This document shows positions 1 through 12,200 of a stretch of DNA of 64,000 nt, piece after piece (the first letter of the stretch is position 1; each line of letters begins with the position of its first letter). Where the stretch lies: assembly GCA_004026145.2 (NCBI GenBank), contig CP034995.1, forward strand, positions 9,692,887 through 9,756,886. Reading direction: 5' to 3'. The notes under the pieces were generated by a model. The model had not been told where the DNA came from and made no database searches. It saw nothing but the letters and a program-made list of their open reading frames with translations. The translations under genes and the position numbers were made by a program. Source of the DNA: Takifugu bimaculatus (Eukaryota > Chordata > Actinopteri > Tetraodontiformes > Tetraodontidae).

Positions 1-1508
1 TATGTCGGAGGCTTGTTGTTGTTGTTCAATCGGCCAATAAAATAAACGCTGCAACTATTGCCAGAACCACCCGTGACACCAAGGATCTGCAGGAACACAA
101 ATACCATAAATGTTCATTGGGTCCTGTAAATAAGTGGATGTGCCAACACTGGAAATGGGGAAAGTTAGTCCATTGTATATGCATGACACATGCACGACAT
201 CTACATGACCTGTACTTGTGTATGCACAGCACGTCCAGCCGAAGGTGAGGGGGTCACCTCGGTGATTAACTGGAAAGAGAATGCCAGCCTTAAACCTGCT
301 CAAGGAAACGTCTGAAAAATATCTGTCAGTCTAGAGCACTGGTGCTTGAATTATGCATGCAGGGTATTCGTCCCTATACGTACAGGCCTATAGGCTTCCA
401 TTCAAGCTGCCTGTGGCCTCAGATACGGAGAATCAACCTAATTAGAAGTTCCCTGCTGACGTGACACTTAAGAATGCAGCCAATCTCCCTTTAGATGAAC
501 TACAAGTCTCGTTAGCTCTCAGTGAGCTAATGTTGCTGAACACGGCTGTCACCTGGAGCCAGAACCAGCAGATCTTTCCCCATAGAATATCACTGGTTTG
601 GTGAAGAGATAGATTAAATGTACAATCCTCCAGTTGAATCTGTTGCCACTGAGAATCGCACACACACTTAAAAATACAGCTCATCATAATATGTTGAGCT
701 AACGCGGCTCATGCTCTCTCAGCCACTGACAGCGTTCAGGCCATGGTGATTCAATACTGTGTGTATCCACCTCAACACACATGGCGTGCCTCAGGGGCTG
801 GAATTGGGACCAACCCTTTCATCTCTCTCCCCAAATCGCACATGCACGGTTACTGTCGCACGGACCCATCGGCTGGAGAGCTCGCCGTATGCCGACCTCC
901 ATTAAAGCAGCTGGGCGGCGACAGGTCAGCGTGATCCCCAGACTTAAGTCTTTTGTCCGTTCTGTTTGCTGGCGTAAAAACGAAGGGGGCGGAGCATTTA
1001 CAGCTACAGCTGGAAGGAGGAAATCAGGCCAGCTGAGCTTCATTTTTTACACTGGCTTCTTAAAACCAGCTTCCCCCATATCATTGGAGTTTATTATCTT
1101 TGTTTCTTCCATGTTTAGTTCTCCTCTTGAGTGCCCGATGAGAAGAACCATGAACTCCAACTATGCTCTGAAAGTCACGGAAACGCACATGCGCTCGCGC
1201 TCGGCCCCGTTCTGAGATAAGCCTGTTTACTGAGGATTAATACAGACGCATTACATATGTTTAGTGGAATTACAATTAGGACCAGAGGAGATGGACTGAT
1301 GGGAAATAATGGATCCCACTGTTGCAGAACAAAATCCTCCCCACCATCACTTGCTGCTCGGCTCTGATCCGAAGAGTCTGGTAGCCGCAGGAAAACTGTC
1401 ACTTACTTACCAACCAATTCCGAGTACTTTCATTTTAGAGTGCCGCAGCAGGAGCTTGGAAAACCAAATAAAAGGACTAATAAAAAGCAAACTATTTTGT
1501 CTACTTAC
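1..1508. other. tusc3 intron 8 (partial)
   Basis: This is non-coding sequence downstream of the exon 8 donor. I looked on the minus strand for the expected final tusc3 segment (hydrophobic segment followed by the YHGYPYS end) and did not see it, so the remaining exons should lie to the left of the window. No recognisable repeat longer than a few units was seen. Confidence 0.8.
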
Positions 1509-1583
1509 TTCTTCTCTTGCCAACGTCTCCCTTGGAGGTGGCGGCCTCATTCAAAAGCACCATTCCCATTGTGATTGCAGCAT
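1509..1583 (-). CDS. tusc3: tusc3 coding exon 8: third membrane segment
   Basis: The 75-nt exon supplies two bases of Asn277, residues 278-301 (AAITMGMVLLNEAATSKGD to VGKRR) and one base of the next codon. The acceptor is CCTTTTCCCAG|ATG and the donor is AGAA|GTAAGT, near consensus. With HIILLL from exon 7 it forms the third membrane segment (about 271-288). The leftover A in phase 1 fits the Ile codon that follows GKRR in vertebrate TUSC3. Reading on in frame past the donor reaches a stop within two codons, which supports the splice site. Confidence 0.96.
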
Positions 1584-4500
1584 CTGGGAAAAGGTTGTCA
1601 AGGAAACGAGGCGCAGGCAAATGGGAGATGAAGAAGAAGTTGAGAATGCAATTTGCCCCGGGATGGTGTCCCGGACACACATTTGCACTTACACATATGC
1701 CTAACCGTCTACACAATCTCAGGGCAAGAACGGGAACATCAATTACAGACGAATAGAAAATCTCAACCATTCAGGAAGCGGAATAAAAGCAGCCTCTCAA
1801 AAGTGCTGCCTGCCTGCCTCTGACACAGCTCAGCGTTAAATATCAACAGGATCATTTTGCTACTTTTCATTAAATTGCTGCAATTCCAAAATGGTAAATG
1901 TCACATTTCTGTAAAGGCCATAAAATTAAAGTGGTACATCATCTTGACTCTTTTATTTCACATCCATATAGATAAAAAGATTAAAAAATAAAATAAAAAA
2001 AATCACAAGCCCGAATACACTGAACTTCATATCAGCGGTTGAGTCAAGACTCAAGTATTTTTGGATGTATGGAGCACATTTAGCCGACCTGTCTAACACG
2101 TTCAGAGTGGGTGTGGTCATGATGTGGCCGTGGCTTCGGTGTTAGCATACAGTCAAGTTTCATGTTAGCCGTGTCGAAAATCACACTCGCTCCCTGTTCC
2201 CTACTCACCATATAGGGGGCAGCGTTGAGTGACCAGCTCGTGCTCTCACCCATGAACTGAAAATCCTCCTTTAGCACTACGCCGCCCAACTTACTGCTAA
2301 TTGATGTCATAGTTTTGAGTGATGACATCAGTGTCAAGTCATTTAATTTTGGTTTTCCTAATAAATATAGTTAGCATGTACTACTGTGATCTTAATCAAC
2401 ATCATGACTAGCTTCTTGGGCGTGCCTGCAAAGGATGATGGGATATGTTCCTTGGTTAGAGCGCATCGGTTGTACTCCTCATAATGCATTATGGGATACA
2501 CCGAGAGCCCTAAAAAGGCAGCATTTGGACAGTGCATTCCCTAGGTTAGTGCGCAATGTTGGGAGAAATTTCGGACGCATTGAAATTTTTGTATCTATTA
2601 AAGTGAGATTGGGGCAGGTTGACACTACCTGTTGCCGACTTCTATATGAGCTAAACTAATTAGCTTAGCCATTTCTTTTATCTAGTCTCTATAGCTGGTC
2701 AGCTCGTATCAGTAAGACAATAATGACGCATTTGTGAGGAATTAATGAAAGACCCGACCTTCTGGTGTCCTGTCCAATGGGGCTCAGGTGTGAATTTACA
2801 TATGTTTCATTTATATGTGCAAGCCCATCAACATCGCACAAACAGCAAATATTGCTTTGTAGCAGGTGCAACCTCGGACCTGCTATTTCCCCTGAGAAAA
2901 AAAACACAACAGCACAGAATGAGCAACATTATTACACATATAAAAGCAGCGGCAACCCGCTGCTGCGCGTGCAGAGGTGGTCAGAGACAAACACAAACAT
3001 CCATTAAGCCCAACCATCACACCAGTAAATGCACAGATGCACCCTATCATCAAGGTGTGAATGTAGAACAAATCAGGCAAGGAGGGGCGGCTAAACAGGA
3101 CAATCTCTTAGTTCTTCATAGGTCGGTTAAGGCAGTGACCATACGGGAAACGGACACGGGGAAAACACAAGTGGCAGAGTGCAAAATTGGATGCAGCTTG
3201 ACATATACTTTGTCTCTTGTGAAATCAAAAGAAGGAATAGAGGAATCTGTGGCTATAAGTTGTATAGCTTTGTACTACTAGACACCATAAAAACTCCATC
3301 ACAATGTACGTCTACCTCCCATTCTCACAAGAAATAAAGTTTCCTCGTCATGAATCCATGATGTGAATGATACCTTGGCGGATATATTATGTTTGTGCCA
3401 CAGACTAGATTAATATGTTTGGGTGTTCTGTTCTAGACCATTTTCTTCTAGAAAAATGTTCAGAAGTCTGCAGAACCTTTGGTAATGGGACATAACCCAG
3501 CAGAAGTGGCGCTGACTTCCATTACTGTTGGAGACTGTAAAAAACAGCTTGTATTTCTCTTTCCTCCAGTAAATCACCGCTCTTGTTTTTGTCTTTGGGG
3601 CCATTTGAGGTAAGCTTTCACTCTGAAGAGGGGACCAGGCTGGAAAGGGTGTCATGTCTGGACACCAAAGACAAGACAAAAGGTGGAAAAAAAGGTTTCC
3701 CACGAAAACCACTGTGTCGACAGCTTCAGTATCCACCTACCTGGATGAATCGCATTATGAAACACTTTCTTTCAACATAAAGGATACTCAGAAGAAGGAT
3801 GATGTGAGACTCGGCCACAAACTGAGCCTGGCTGCTGCCGTGGATATAGCTCTGTGGAGAAGAGGAAGGCATTAAACTTTAAAGTTGAAATTGACTAAAA
3901 GTCAAACTAGGAATAAATTACAGGAAGAACAACCCAGTGTGTTGGGGCCAGGAAACAAAAAGTGACAAAGAGGAATGTTCCGCCGGACACAGACGATACA
4001 GATAATAGTGTTGGAATATTAGCAAGGTGCTTTGACCAAAAGAACAATTAGAGACCAAACCAATAAATGTTAACCGTGACAACAGACACTATCCCCACAC
4101 TTGAGCAACAACTAAACCAGTGGGATTTGTAATTATGAGCAATTATGAGCGGTGTTGCAGTGGTTACCATGGCGAGGGATTCGGTTGTGGCTTCCTATTT
4201 GCATTTGTAGCTCCGTACATGTTTGGGCTTCCTCCGGGATGCTTTCTTAAACGTTGACGGCCCCTGGCTGTAAGTGTGTATGACCACTGTGACTAGCAGG
4301 TCAACTGAGGGATCTTTAACACTTGAACAAACAGGCTTCTGTTTGTTTACGTCCTTTTTTGGCATCTATACTGAAGCAGTAAACCACCTGGTTTATTGGT
4401 TATATAAACTTAAGTCCTACGGAATCATTTCAAGCTTCAGAACTAAACCATATAAATAATTCTTGGTTGAAGCCCCAGTGGACAAAAGTTGGGAGTCGCT

Positions 4501-7500
4501 TTGTTAGCACTTTTAAAGTGGCCACTGCTCTCTCAATACCATTTTCTGAAGGACCAGAGTCTTTTCAGTAGATTCACTGTCAATAACAATGTAATATTCT
4601 TCTGTTTAATGCCACAGTAACCCTCAATACAAGATAAAATCAAACAAACCATTCGAAGCATTTACTTTTTGTGGCTCCATATAATTGATTTATTCATACT
4701 TTACCACCTCTGCAGTCAATTACAGGGCTCTGCTTGATAAATAAAACATTTATATCTACATTTTCCAAGCAGTTTTCTTTTCATAATTTTAGGTTAGCGT
4801 TGATGGGGACTCAAGACTGATCCTTTAAAGTGTTCTGATATTTAGGCATAAGCATGCTGTATGGAAGTCCACCATTGCTAATTGACTAATGATGCAACAA
4901 TACTGTAAGTACTGTCAGACATGGAGCTGCCAGGAGCTGTTTTCGAATGGAAGGAAACAGAAATAGGAGCATTATCTCTCTGGGTTCAGTCCAAACCCCT
5001 CTAAATTGTACCAGCTACTTTTGTGCAGAAGGGATTGACACATTTATCAATTGAGCTGGTCCAAGTAGGTCAGAGCGTAGAAGGCAGGTCGGTCAAAATA
5101 GATCCCAGAAAGATGGGTGCTGGATACAGCTGGGGCCCCGACTCATGATGAAGCTGGTGAACCTGAAGGAGCAAGTCTGCGCCAGGGAACCAGCTAAGTT
5201 TAGGAAACTTCTGAGACAAAACAAGACTGGGAAGCTGTGGACGTTATCATGGCGGACAGCAAATCTGACTGACAACTTGCAATGAGGGGGGACAAACAGT
5301 CAAACTCAGTCAAAGTCAAACAAGCTTTTCTCATAAGCTGGCCTAATTAGACTGACACGTGTCGAGAGAGTAACGAAGGGGAAACAGAGTGAGAGACAAC
5401 GAGACAAAGCACAAGTCTTGTGGAAATGATACAAAGAGAAAGAGAAAAGCAAAGAATGATTTCTGGGCGTTTCTCTTCGTCCAATCCCCACAGATTACGA
5501 GTGTCTAGGTTTACGGGACGAGTCTGTTTTTTTCCGCTCGAATGCCTCTGTGTTCCTTTCTTTCTTCTTCATTTCCTATCAGAGAGGAACGGGAAAGGAG
5601 AAGATGAATGGCAAATGACAAAGGAGGAGGAGTGACGGCTGGACAGGACTTTCTTGCTTCAGTGGAGAGAAATGAAGAAATTTTGCACTTGAAAGAAAAC
5701 AGAGAAATGACAATTGCTCAAGGCTGACACGAATTCCTTTGTCTCCAACAAAGACCTGTTGCTCTGCATTAGCTGATTACTGTGGCCACCAAAGCTTTCC
5801 GTCTTCACTGAAGTTGGCACACGGGAAACTTTGCGATGTAAAAGCGCATCTGGGCGCTGCAGAGGTACTTTTGCTGGGGAAGCGGTGCCATCTTTAAAGA
5901 TTAAAGGTCTGGTTATGCTTTATTTAATGCAAAATACCTCAGATGTAAGGGAAATTTCATGCCCTGCGATCATTAATTTAGACAAACTAGGCCTCGTTGA
6001 CAACAACCAGAAAAGACTGTAAAATTCAGCACATTCCCGTTCTGGCAGCTTCTCCAGGTCACCTGCTTAACATAAAGAGAAGGAGCCAACAGAGGCAAGA
6101 GACGTGCTTGAGGGGTGAAAAATTCCACAATCCACGGGAAGGCACTTCCAATTAATCTGATGGATTAGAATGTAGGGCTCTCATTTATTAGTGTGTTTGC
6201 AGAGCTTCTTTGTCATTCGATGTATGCAGATTTGAATATAAATGACACCATGTGATGTGTGGTGCGTGCGCACTTTAAAACCACTCAGGTGGTCTGCAAG
6301 TGAAGGCAGCCTCAGCGCGCATGAGTGCACAGATGAGCTGATACAACAGTCGTACGCTTTTGTTTGTTCCTCCGCGACATAGACATGAACATCGCCCAGC
6401 TCGGCCAACCTATACACTGGACTATGAAGCTGGACAGAATCCAGAACCTTCTCTGAGGAAACTGAGCATGCTGTTTTAGAACTGACAGGACTGCAAAAGA
6501 GGATAATCAGAGTGATCTGAATGAGCCAAGGAAAACCACCTTCAATTTTGGTCGCGATGCAGATTTAATTTAAGGCGACCGGTGCACAGATACTGACAAA
6601 TACTCTTTCCCTTTCCACTGGCTACGCAGCGGTTTGCTGTCAGTTCCTTTTGTTATACAAAAGAGAACCGTAATAAAGGAGGGCAGAAAAACACTTAAAT
6701 AGATTAAACTGTTTGTTGTATTGAGGCAGAGTGGATGTCAGATTTCATAACATTATACTGAGAAATGCTGCAATAACATTTACAATTAAAATATAATTAC
6801 TTTCTAAAATGCTTTAAGATCATTACCTCTTTTTCATCTATTGCATTCAAATGCAGTTAAAAAAGAGGACAAACAGAGAGAAGAGTGTGTTTCCATTACA
6901 AGAGAAAACACCTATCAGTGCCTTCAAACCCTTACTTACGCAAGACTGTCCATTTAGAGGACCTGGAAGCAAACTAACTGTCTGCCTTCACACTCAGGAT
7001 GGTTCCGACGCTTCATGTTAACGTGAGATTTCTTTTAGCAGTGATTAAAAACATACATCAATTTGCAAAACAACGGATTAAAAAAGGGAAAAGCTCACGG
7101 GAGGTCGAACCTTTATAAATGGCCACGCTAGTATCTATCCATCACGTAGCCTGACGTATCTTTGGTTGTGTGTCTGCTTGTGTTGTTCAGAAAAGGTCAG
7201 GACGAGACGCTCTGACAGGAGGATGGATAAATGAAAAGTCAACAAAGTGGAAAGAGTAACAGTAAGTAACAGAGCGGAGAGAGATGGAGTGGAAGCACTT
7301 CGTTTATGCAGGCGGAGACAGGCGTTCCACCGTGTTGCTGTAAAAAGTGTCTGCCGGTGAAAGGTCTGGGGAGTGAGTGGATGGATCACCTGGGTAATGT
7401 CAGCTGGGGACGAGTGAGTTAAACAGAACAAAGGCATATGCAAAAAGCATCAAACAGAAACCGAACAACCCTGATTAAAATGAAAGAAAAACATCTCGTT

Positions 7501-9224
7501 ACTCTGCATTTCAGTGCGTCTTTCTCTTAAATTAGATTACAAGTATTAAAAATAGAAATGGACATTGGAGGCTCATGATGACTGACTTCAGGTCCTGTCA
7601 AATTAACTTGGGAACGAGGGGAAGGAAAAGAAAACACAATATGCAAACAACTGAAGAGAAATGCCACTTAAATGTGACTTATGCGCTCACACAAACCCTA
7701 AAAAGGCTCACAAAGCTGGTAAATGTACAACACACTGTTTTACAGTCATACAGATGCTAAGCAGTAAGGTTAGCTGTTGTGGTCTCATGCTGCCCGACAT
7801 AAACAAAAGCAGATTTCTACCCTGGCTTTTACTCCACCACCAGTGTTTACTCGGCTGCACAGTGAGACGTTCGCTGCACTTCCATCTGCCCGGCTGTGCC
7901 ATTTGTCAGGTGACAAATCCTTTCAATAAACTCCACCTCGCTCACTCATCATTTTAAGGGAATTACACTGACTGAAGGGAGAAAGCTGTGCGGCAGACGA
8001 CAGACAGATCCAAAAAGAGATGTCTTTCCAATACCGACTACCCAACTCAAGCATTAGTGTCTGATGATGGAGAGAGCAGAAAATAAAAGATCGGCGGGCA
8101 AATAAACACATAGAGTGCAAAAACGGTCCTAAAATAAGGAGCTCCTGTTGATATGTTTTGGAAAATAAGGCCCAAGCGTTGGAGATAATAAAGAGTAATG
8201 AAATAAATGATTTGGCCTACACGGAATAAATGTAATGAAGGAATCTGAAGGATTCTAACAGAATCTATAGTTGGAGACAACAGAGGAAAAGCTAACTAAA
8301 ACGATCTCACTGTAAAATTATATGTAAAACATAACAAATACCTCAAATCACAGCCAGTGAGACAAACAGTAAAATGAAATATGCTATCTGATCCCAGCTC
8401 ACTCCGCCTCTCCTCTGACCAACACATCCCAGCCAGTGGCGTTACTGCGGATGCAGCCCAGAACAATGGAAAGAAAAAGTCCTGAGGCTGAAAAACTGGA
8501 ACGGTGCTGTGCCAACATGGAAAAAGACATCACGACACGAGCGACTCAACGTACAAGAGGAAGGAACAAGCCGAGTAGGAGAGAATCACTGCATGGTAGA
8601 AAAAGGGAAAAGGAGGAAAAGAGTAATGTGATTCCTACCACTTGTCCATTCTGGGGGTTTTTGTGAGCATAGGGAGGACCCCTGATGTGATTCCACATCT
8701 GGCCGGATGTCATTGCAAAAACTACACACTGGCACAGAGAGGGGGAGAGGAGATGTTAGTATTATTATATTTTCCACACACTGTGAAATTTATTGACTCA
8801 GCTTGAGTACCAGTGCAGCCATGGCCCATCCCGCCTTGTTGTATATAAATTCCAAGTTGTTTCTCCTCAGATACAGCAATCCCCCAACCAGGGACACCAG
8901 CAGAGCCAGAGCAATGGTCCCTGAATAATTAGGTGGACGGAAGACTCGGATCTGTAGGGATCAAGAAAAAAGGAGTGTTGAGGGGCAAACCTCATGAAAA
9001 TCTCTATCTTTCTCGCACGTGTGCACGTATGCATTTGTGTTCTTGTTCCTGCTGCACATTGAGGACTATGAACACACAATTTGGTTGGTTCTCACAACTT
9101 CAAAGCTCCGTTTGAGGGTTCATAATTGAATAAAAGGGAGTCTAGGTGAAGGTTAGGATTAGAGTAAAGAATGCTGCTGCAATGGAGTAAGGGGCTGTAC
9201 AAATCCCCACAAAGATAGAGGTAC

Positions 9225-9256
<32 letters not shown>

Positions 9257-12200
9257 TGGGCGGTGGAGCAAAGCCAACCTGACAGCAGGGTAACATGTGC
9301 CAAAGATGTTCACAATGTAGTCCTGCTGACTGAGATTAAAATTTCTGAATAAATACCATTCCAGCCCAGCCATTCTCTCTAGTCCAAATCTATTGTTTTC
9401 TGAACAACAGAGGAATTTCTGCAAAGCACCAAAACACCAAACTACTTAATGAGTCAAAAATCAGGTATCGAACCTTGAAGACAATGTTTCAAAGCTACAC
9501 CTATAAGATGACATCACTCATTAACACGCCAGTGTCGTCCGCGTGTGTGCGTGTTACCTGGACGTCCGTGCGATCGGCTATCCATTTAGCCAGTTGTTCG
9601 GAAGCAAAGCCAATCCTTTGTAGGTCAAAGGTGTCGGCCCTCTTTGGCTTGCCCTTAGCTGGGAAATGCATAAAGGTCGGAGCGCTGTTCATGTTTAACT
9701 AGAGACGGAAAGGAAATGGTGGGTTAAGCCGAGTTGTTTTAGTGAACATGGCCTGCACCAGTTTGTGGGAGCGCTGTGACCCTGTAATGATCCATGAAAC
9801 CTACCTGTTGGAAAACATCAGCCCCCTCATCATAGTCGACGACAGTGAAGAAGAGCTTGTTGGAAAATGCAGATGAGTAACGCCATGAGTTCGCCAGGAC
9901 CTGGTACTCCTCATTTGCTTGCCTGCAGGATGGAACAAATAAAACCAAAAACACTTTCACTTCGATTTTTTTGTTTGCCAAAAACCAGAATTTTGACTCA
10001 CCCACAAGCTAAATTTCACATTCTACTAATGCCTCGCCTCTATCAGTCTCAGTAGCCTTGTTTTTCCGTTCCACTCCCTCCTTTGTTTCATCTTTTCCCA
10101 CCCTGTTTCTTCTCTGACATTACTCACATCTGCTGTGTCTCTTACCCATGTGTGTTGGCTTTAATTAGGGAGACGTCACATGTCAGTTTGTGTCGCGCCT
10201 GGTGACGTGACGTGGTTTTCCTTCGCAGCTTACGTTAGCGTCGTCCGTTTGAAGTGTTTATCAAAGTCGGCGCAGATGACGGTGAAACGCGGGGCAGCAA
10301 ACTGCCAGGAATGACTCTGACGATCGGCTTTGCTTTTACCGTCAATCAAATGTTCATGCAGTTTTCGTCAACTACAGGAATGATAATAACTGAAAGCTCG
10401 TTTCACAGATTTAGCTTTTTTTTATTTTAAGCAAAACCAAGCTGATCTCACGTCATCATGTACCTAAATCGGCATTTATTTGCATCTCAGATTAACTTAT
10501 AAACATCAACAGGTTTTGGGGGATCATTCAAACACAGATTATTCTAAATTTCCTGCTCAGAGTTGAGTTAAAAAAATAAACCAACTTGAATTATACTTTT
10601 GCGGAGGTACTCGACCTTGCCTCGTTTTACATGATTCTGACGTAAATATGACGCACTCCTGCTTTAGCTAATCTAAATAAAAGAATCAAACCATAAAAGT
10701 TGCAATTGGGAGTTTACACTAAAGGTTAAAAAACTGGCCTTGTCAACATATCTCCTCTCAGAGTTTATTATACGGGGAGAGGAACTAGCACACACTGTAA
10801 AATAATATCAGGACCATAACAGTTTGTCCTCCTCCGCACGTCTGTAATCTGCAATTAAAATATTTGTCCTGCATGTTGTGAGCATGGGATGAGGTTGAAA
10901 AATATGTCAATCACGGAAATAAAATACAGAGTAATAACCTGTTATGCATACACTGTAATTAGCTGCTAACAGTGCTGACACCAGAACAACACTATGGACC
11001 AGTGGCGGCTGGTAGGCTTTCAAATGGGGGAGGTGGGAAGTCCTAACCAACAGTATGACCGATTGGACAAACTGAAGAAACAATGTTAATAAGCAGATGT
11101 TGAGATTACGCCAAACTCACACAAAGAAATCTTGAATTTATGTTAAACCGAAACAAGGAAATCCAACAATGAAATGAACAAGGGTCAAACTAGTTCGCTT
11201 CACAAATACGAAGAGACGGGTGGCCGTTTGTCTTTCCACTTCAGTAGCAAAAGCCATGAGGGTTTGGGCTCCCGCTGCTCAAGTGAGGGTGCGTATCTCA
11301 TAAAAAGCTGTCAATCAAAAAGGGATTCAGCTCTTCGAGTGACCCTCCAGTCGTCATGCGGAAGCCCAGGGTCCAGGCCCCCAGAGGCCAGCCCGCTGCT
11401 CCGTTCATCCCCAGAGATCCTGAGCGTCCAGCGCAGGACAAAATAGTAGCATTTATCCAATGACTGTCGAGTTTAAAGGCAATGAGCCAAACTGTTCCTA
11501 GCCATTGGAGGGAATGTACAGTATGTTTGGCTTCTACAGAAATGTATGAGAAGTTAAGAAAAAGAATCGTCGCCTTGTGATAAGCAGCTGATTCGGAACA
11601 AACTTGTCTTTGAGAGGAATGTGTTCCAATGTCAATGAAATGTTAAGGCCACAGTACAATTCATTAACCATTTCATTTTTGACATGCTGTAGTTCCAGTT
11701 ATTATCCATAGATATAATTATCATATTTAGAGGGTTGTCTAATTATTAGGTTAAAATCTGAGTCCTCTCCTCTCCTCTCCTCTCCTCTCCTCTCCTCTCC
11801 TCTCCTCTCCTCTCCTCTCCTCTCCTCTCCTCTCCTCTCCTCTCCTCTCCTCTCCTCTCCTCTCCTCTCCTCTCCTCTCCTCTCCTCTCCTCTCCTCTCC
11901 TCTCCTCTTTCCTCTCTCCACCCAGCCGCCCATCAGCAGGAGGGTCCCCCTACATGAGCCTGGTCCTGCTCAAGGTTTCTTCCTGTTAAAGGGGAGTTTT
12001 TGTTGCCACTGTTGCTTGTTGGAGGTCAGGCCCTGGGATTCTGGAAAGCACCTAGAAACAATTTCGATTGTAACAGACGCTATATAAATAAATAAAGATT
12101 GATTGATTGACATTTTAGGGGAAGCTGGACTTCCCTGGCAGTCTTAAGACAAATGGCCTCTGCTGTGGACATCATTGGCTGATGCAGAGGGAACCTTCCA

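Noticed and set aside
442..687. minus-strand frame with ILWGKICWFWLQ, checked as tusc3 exon 9
   Set aside because: It lacks the conserved FRSKYHGYPYS-type ending and does not fit the expected phase or sequence of the fourth membrane segment.
2745..3281. 178-codon plus-strand open frame
   Set aside because: It is antisense within tusc3 intron 7, with no domain, signal or biased composition and no splice partner. It is the longest chance frame in the window.
11751..11933. Arg/Gly/Glu repeat protein on the minus strand
   Set aside because: It is a translation of the (CTCCT)n array.
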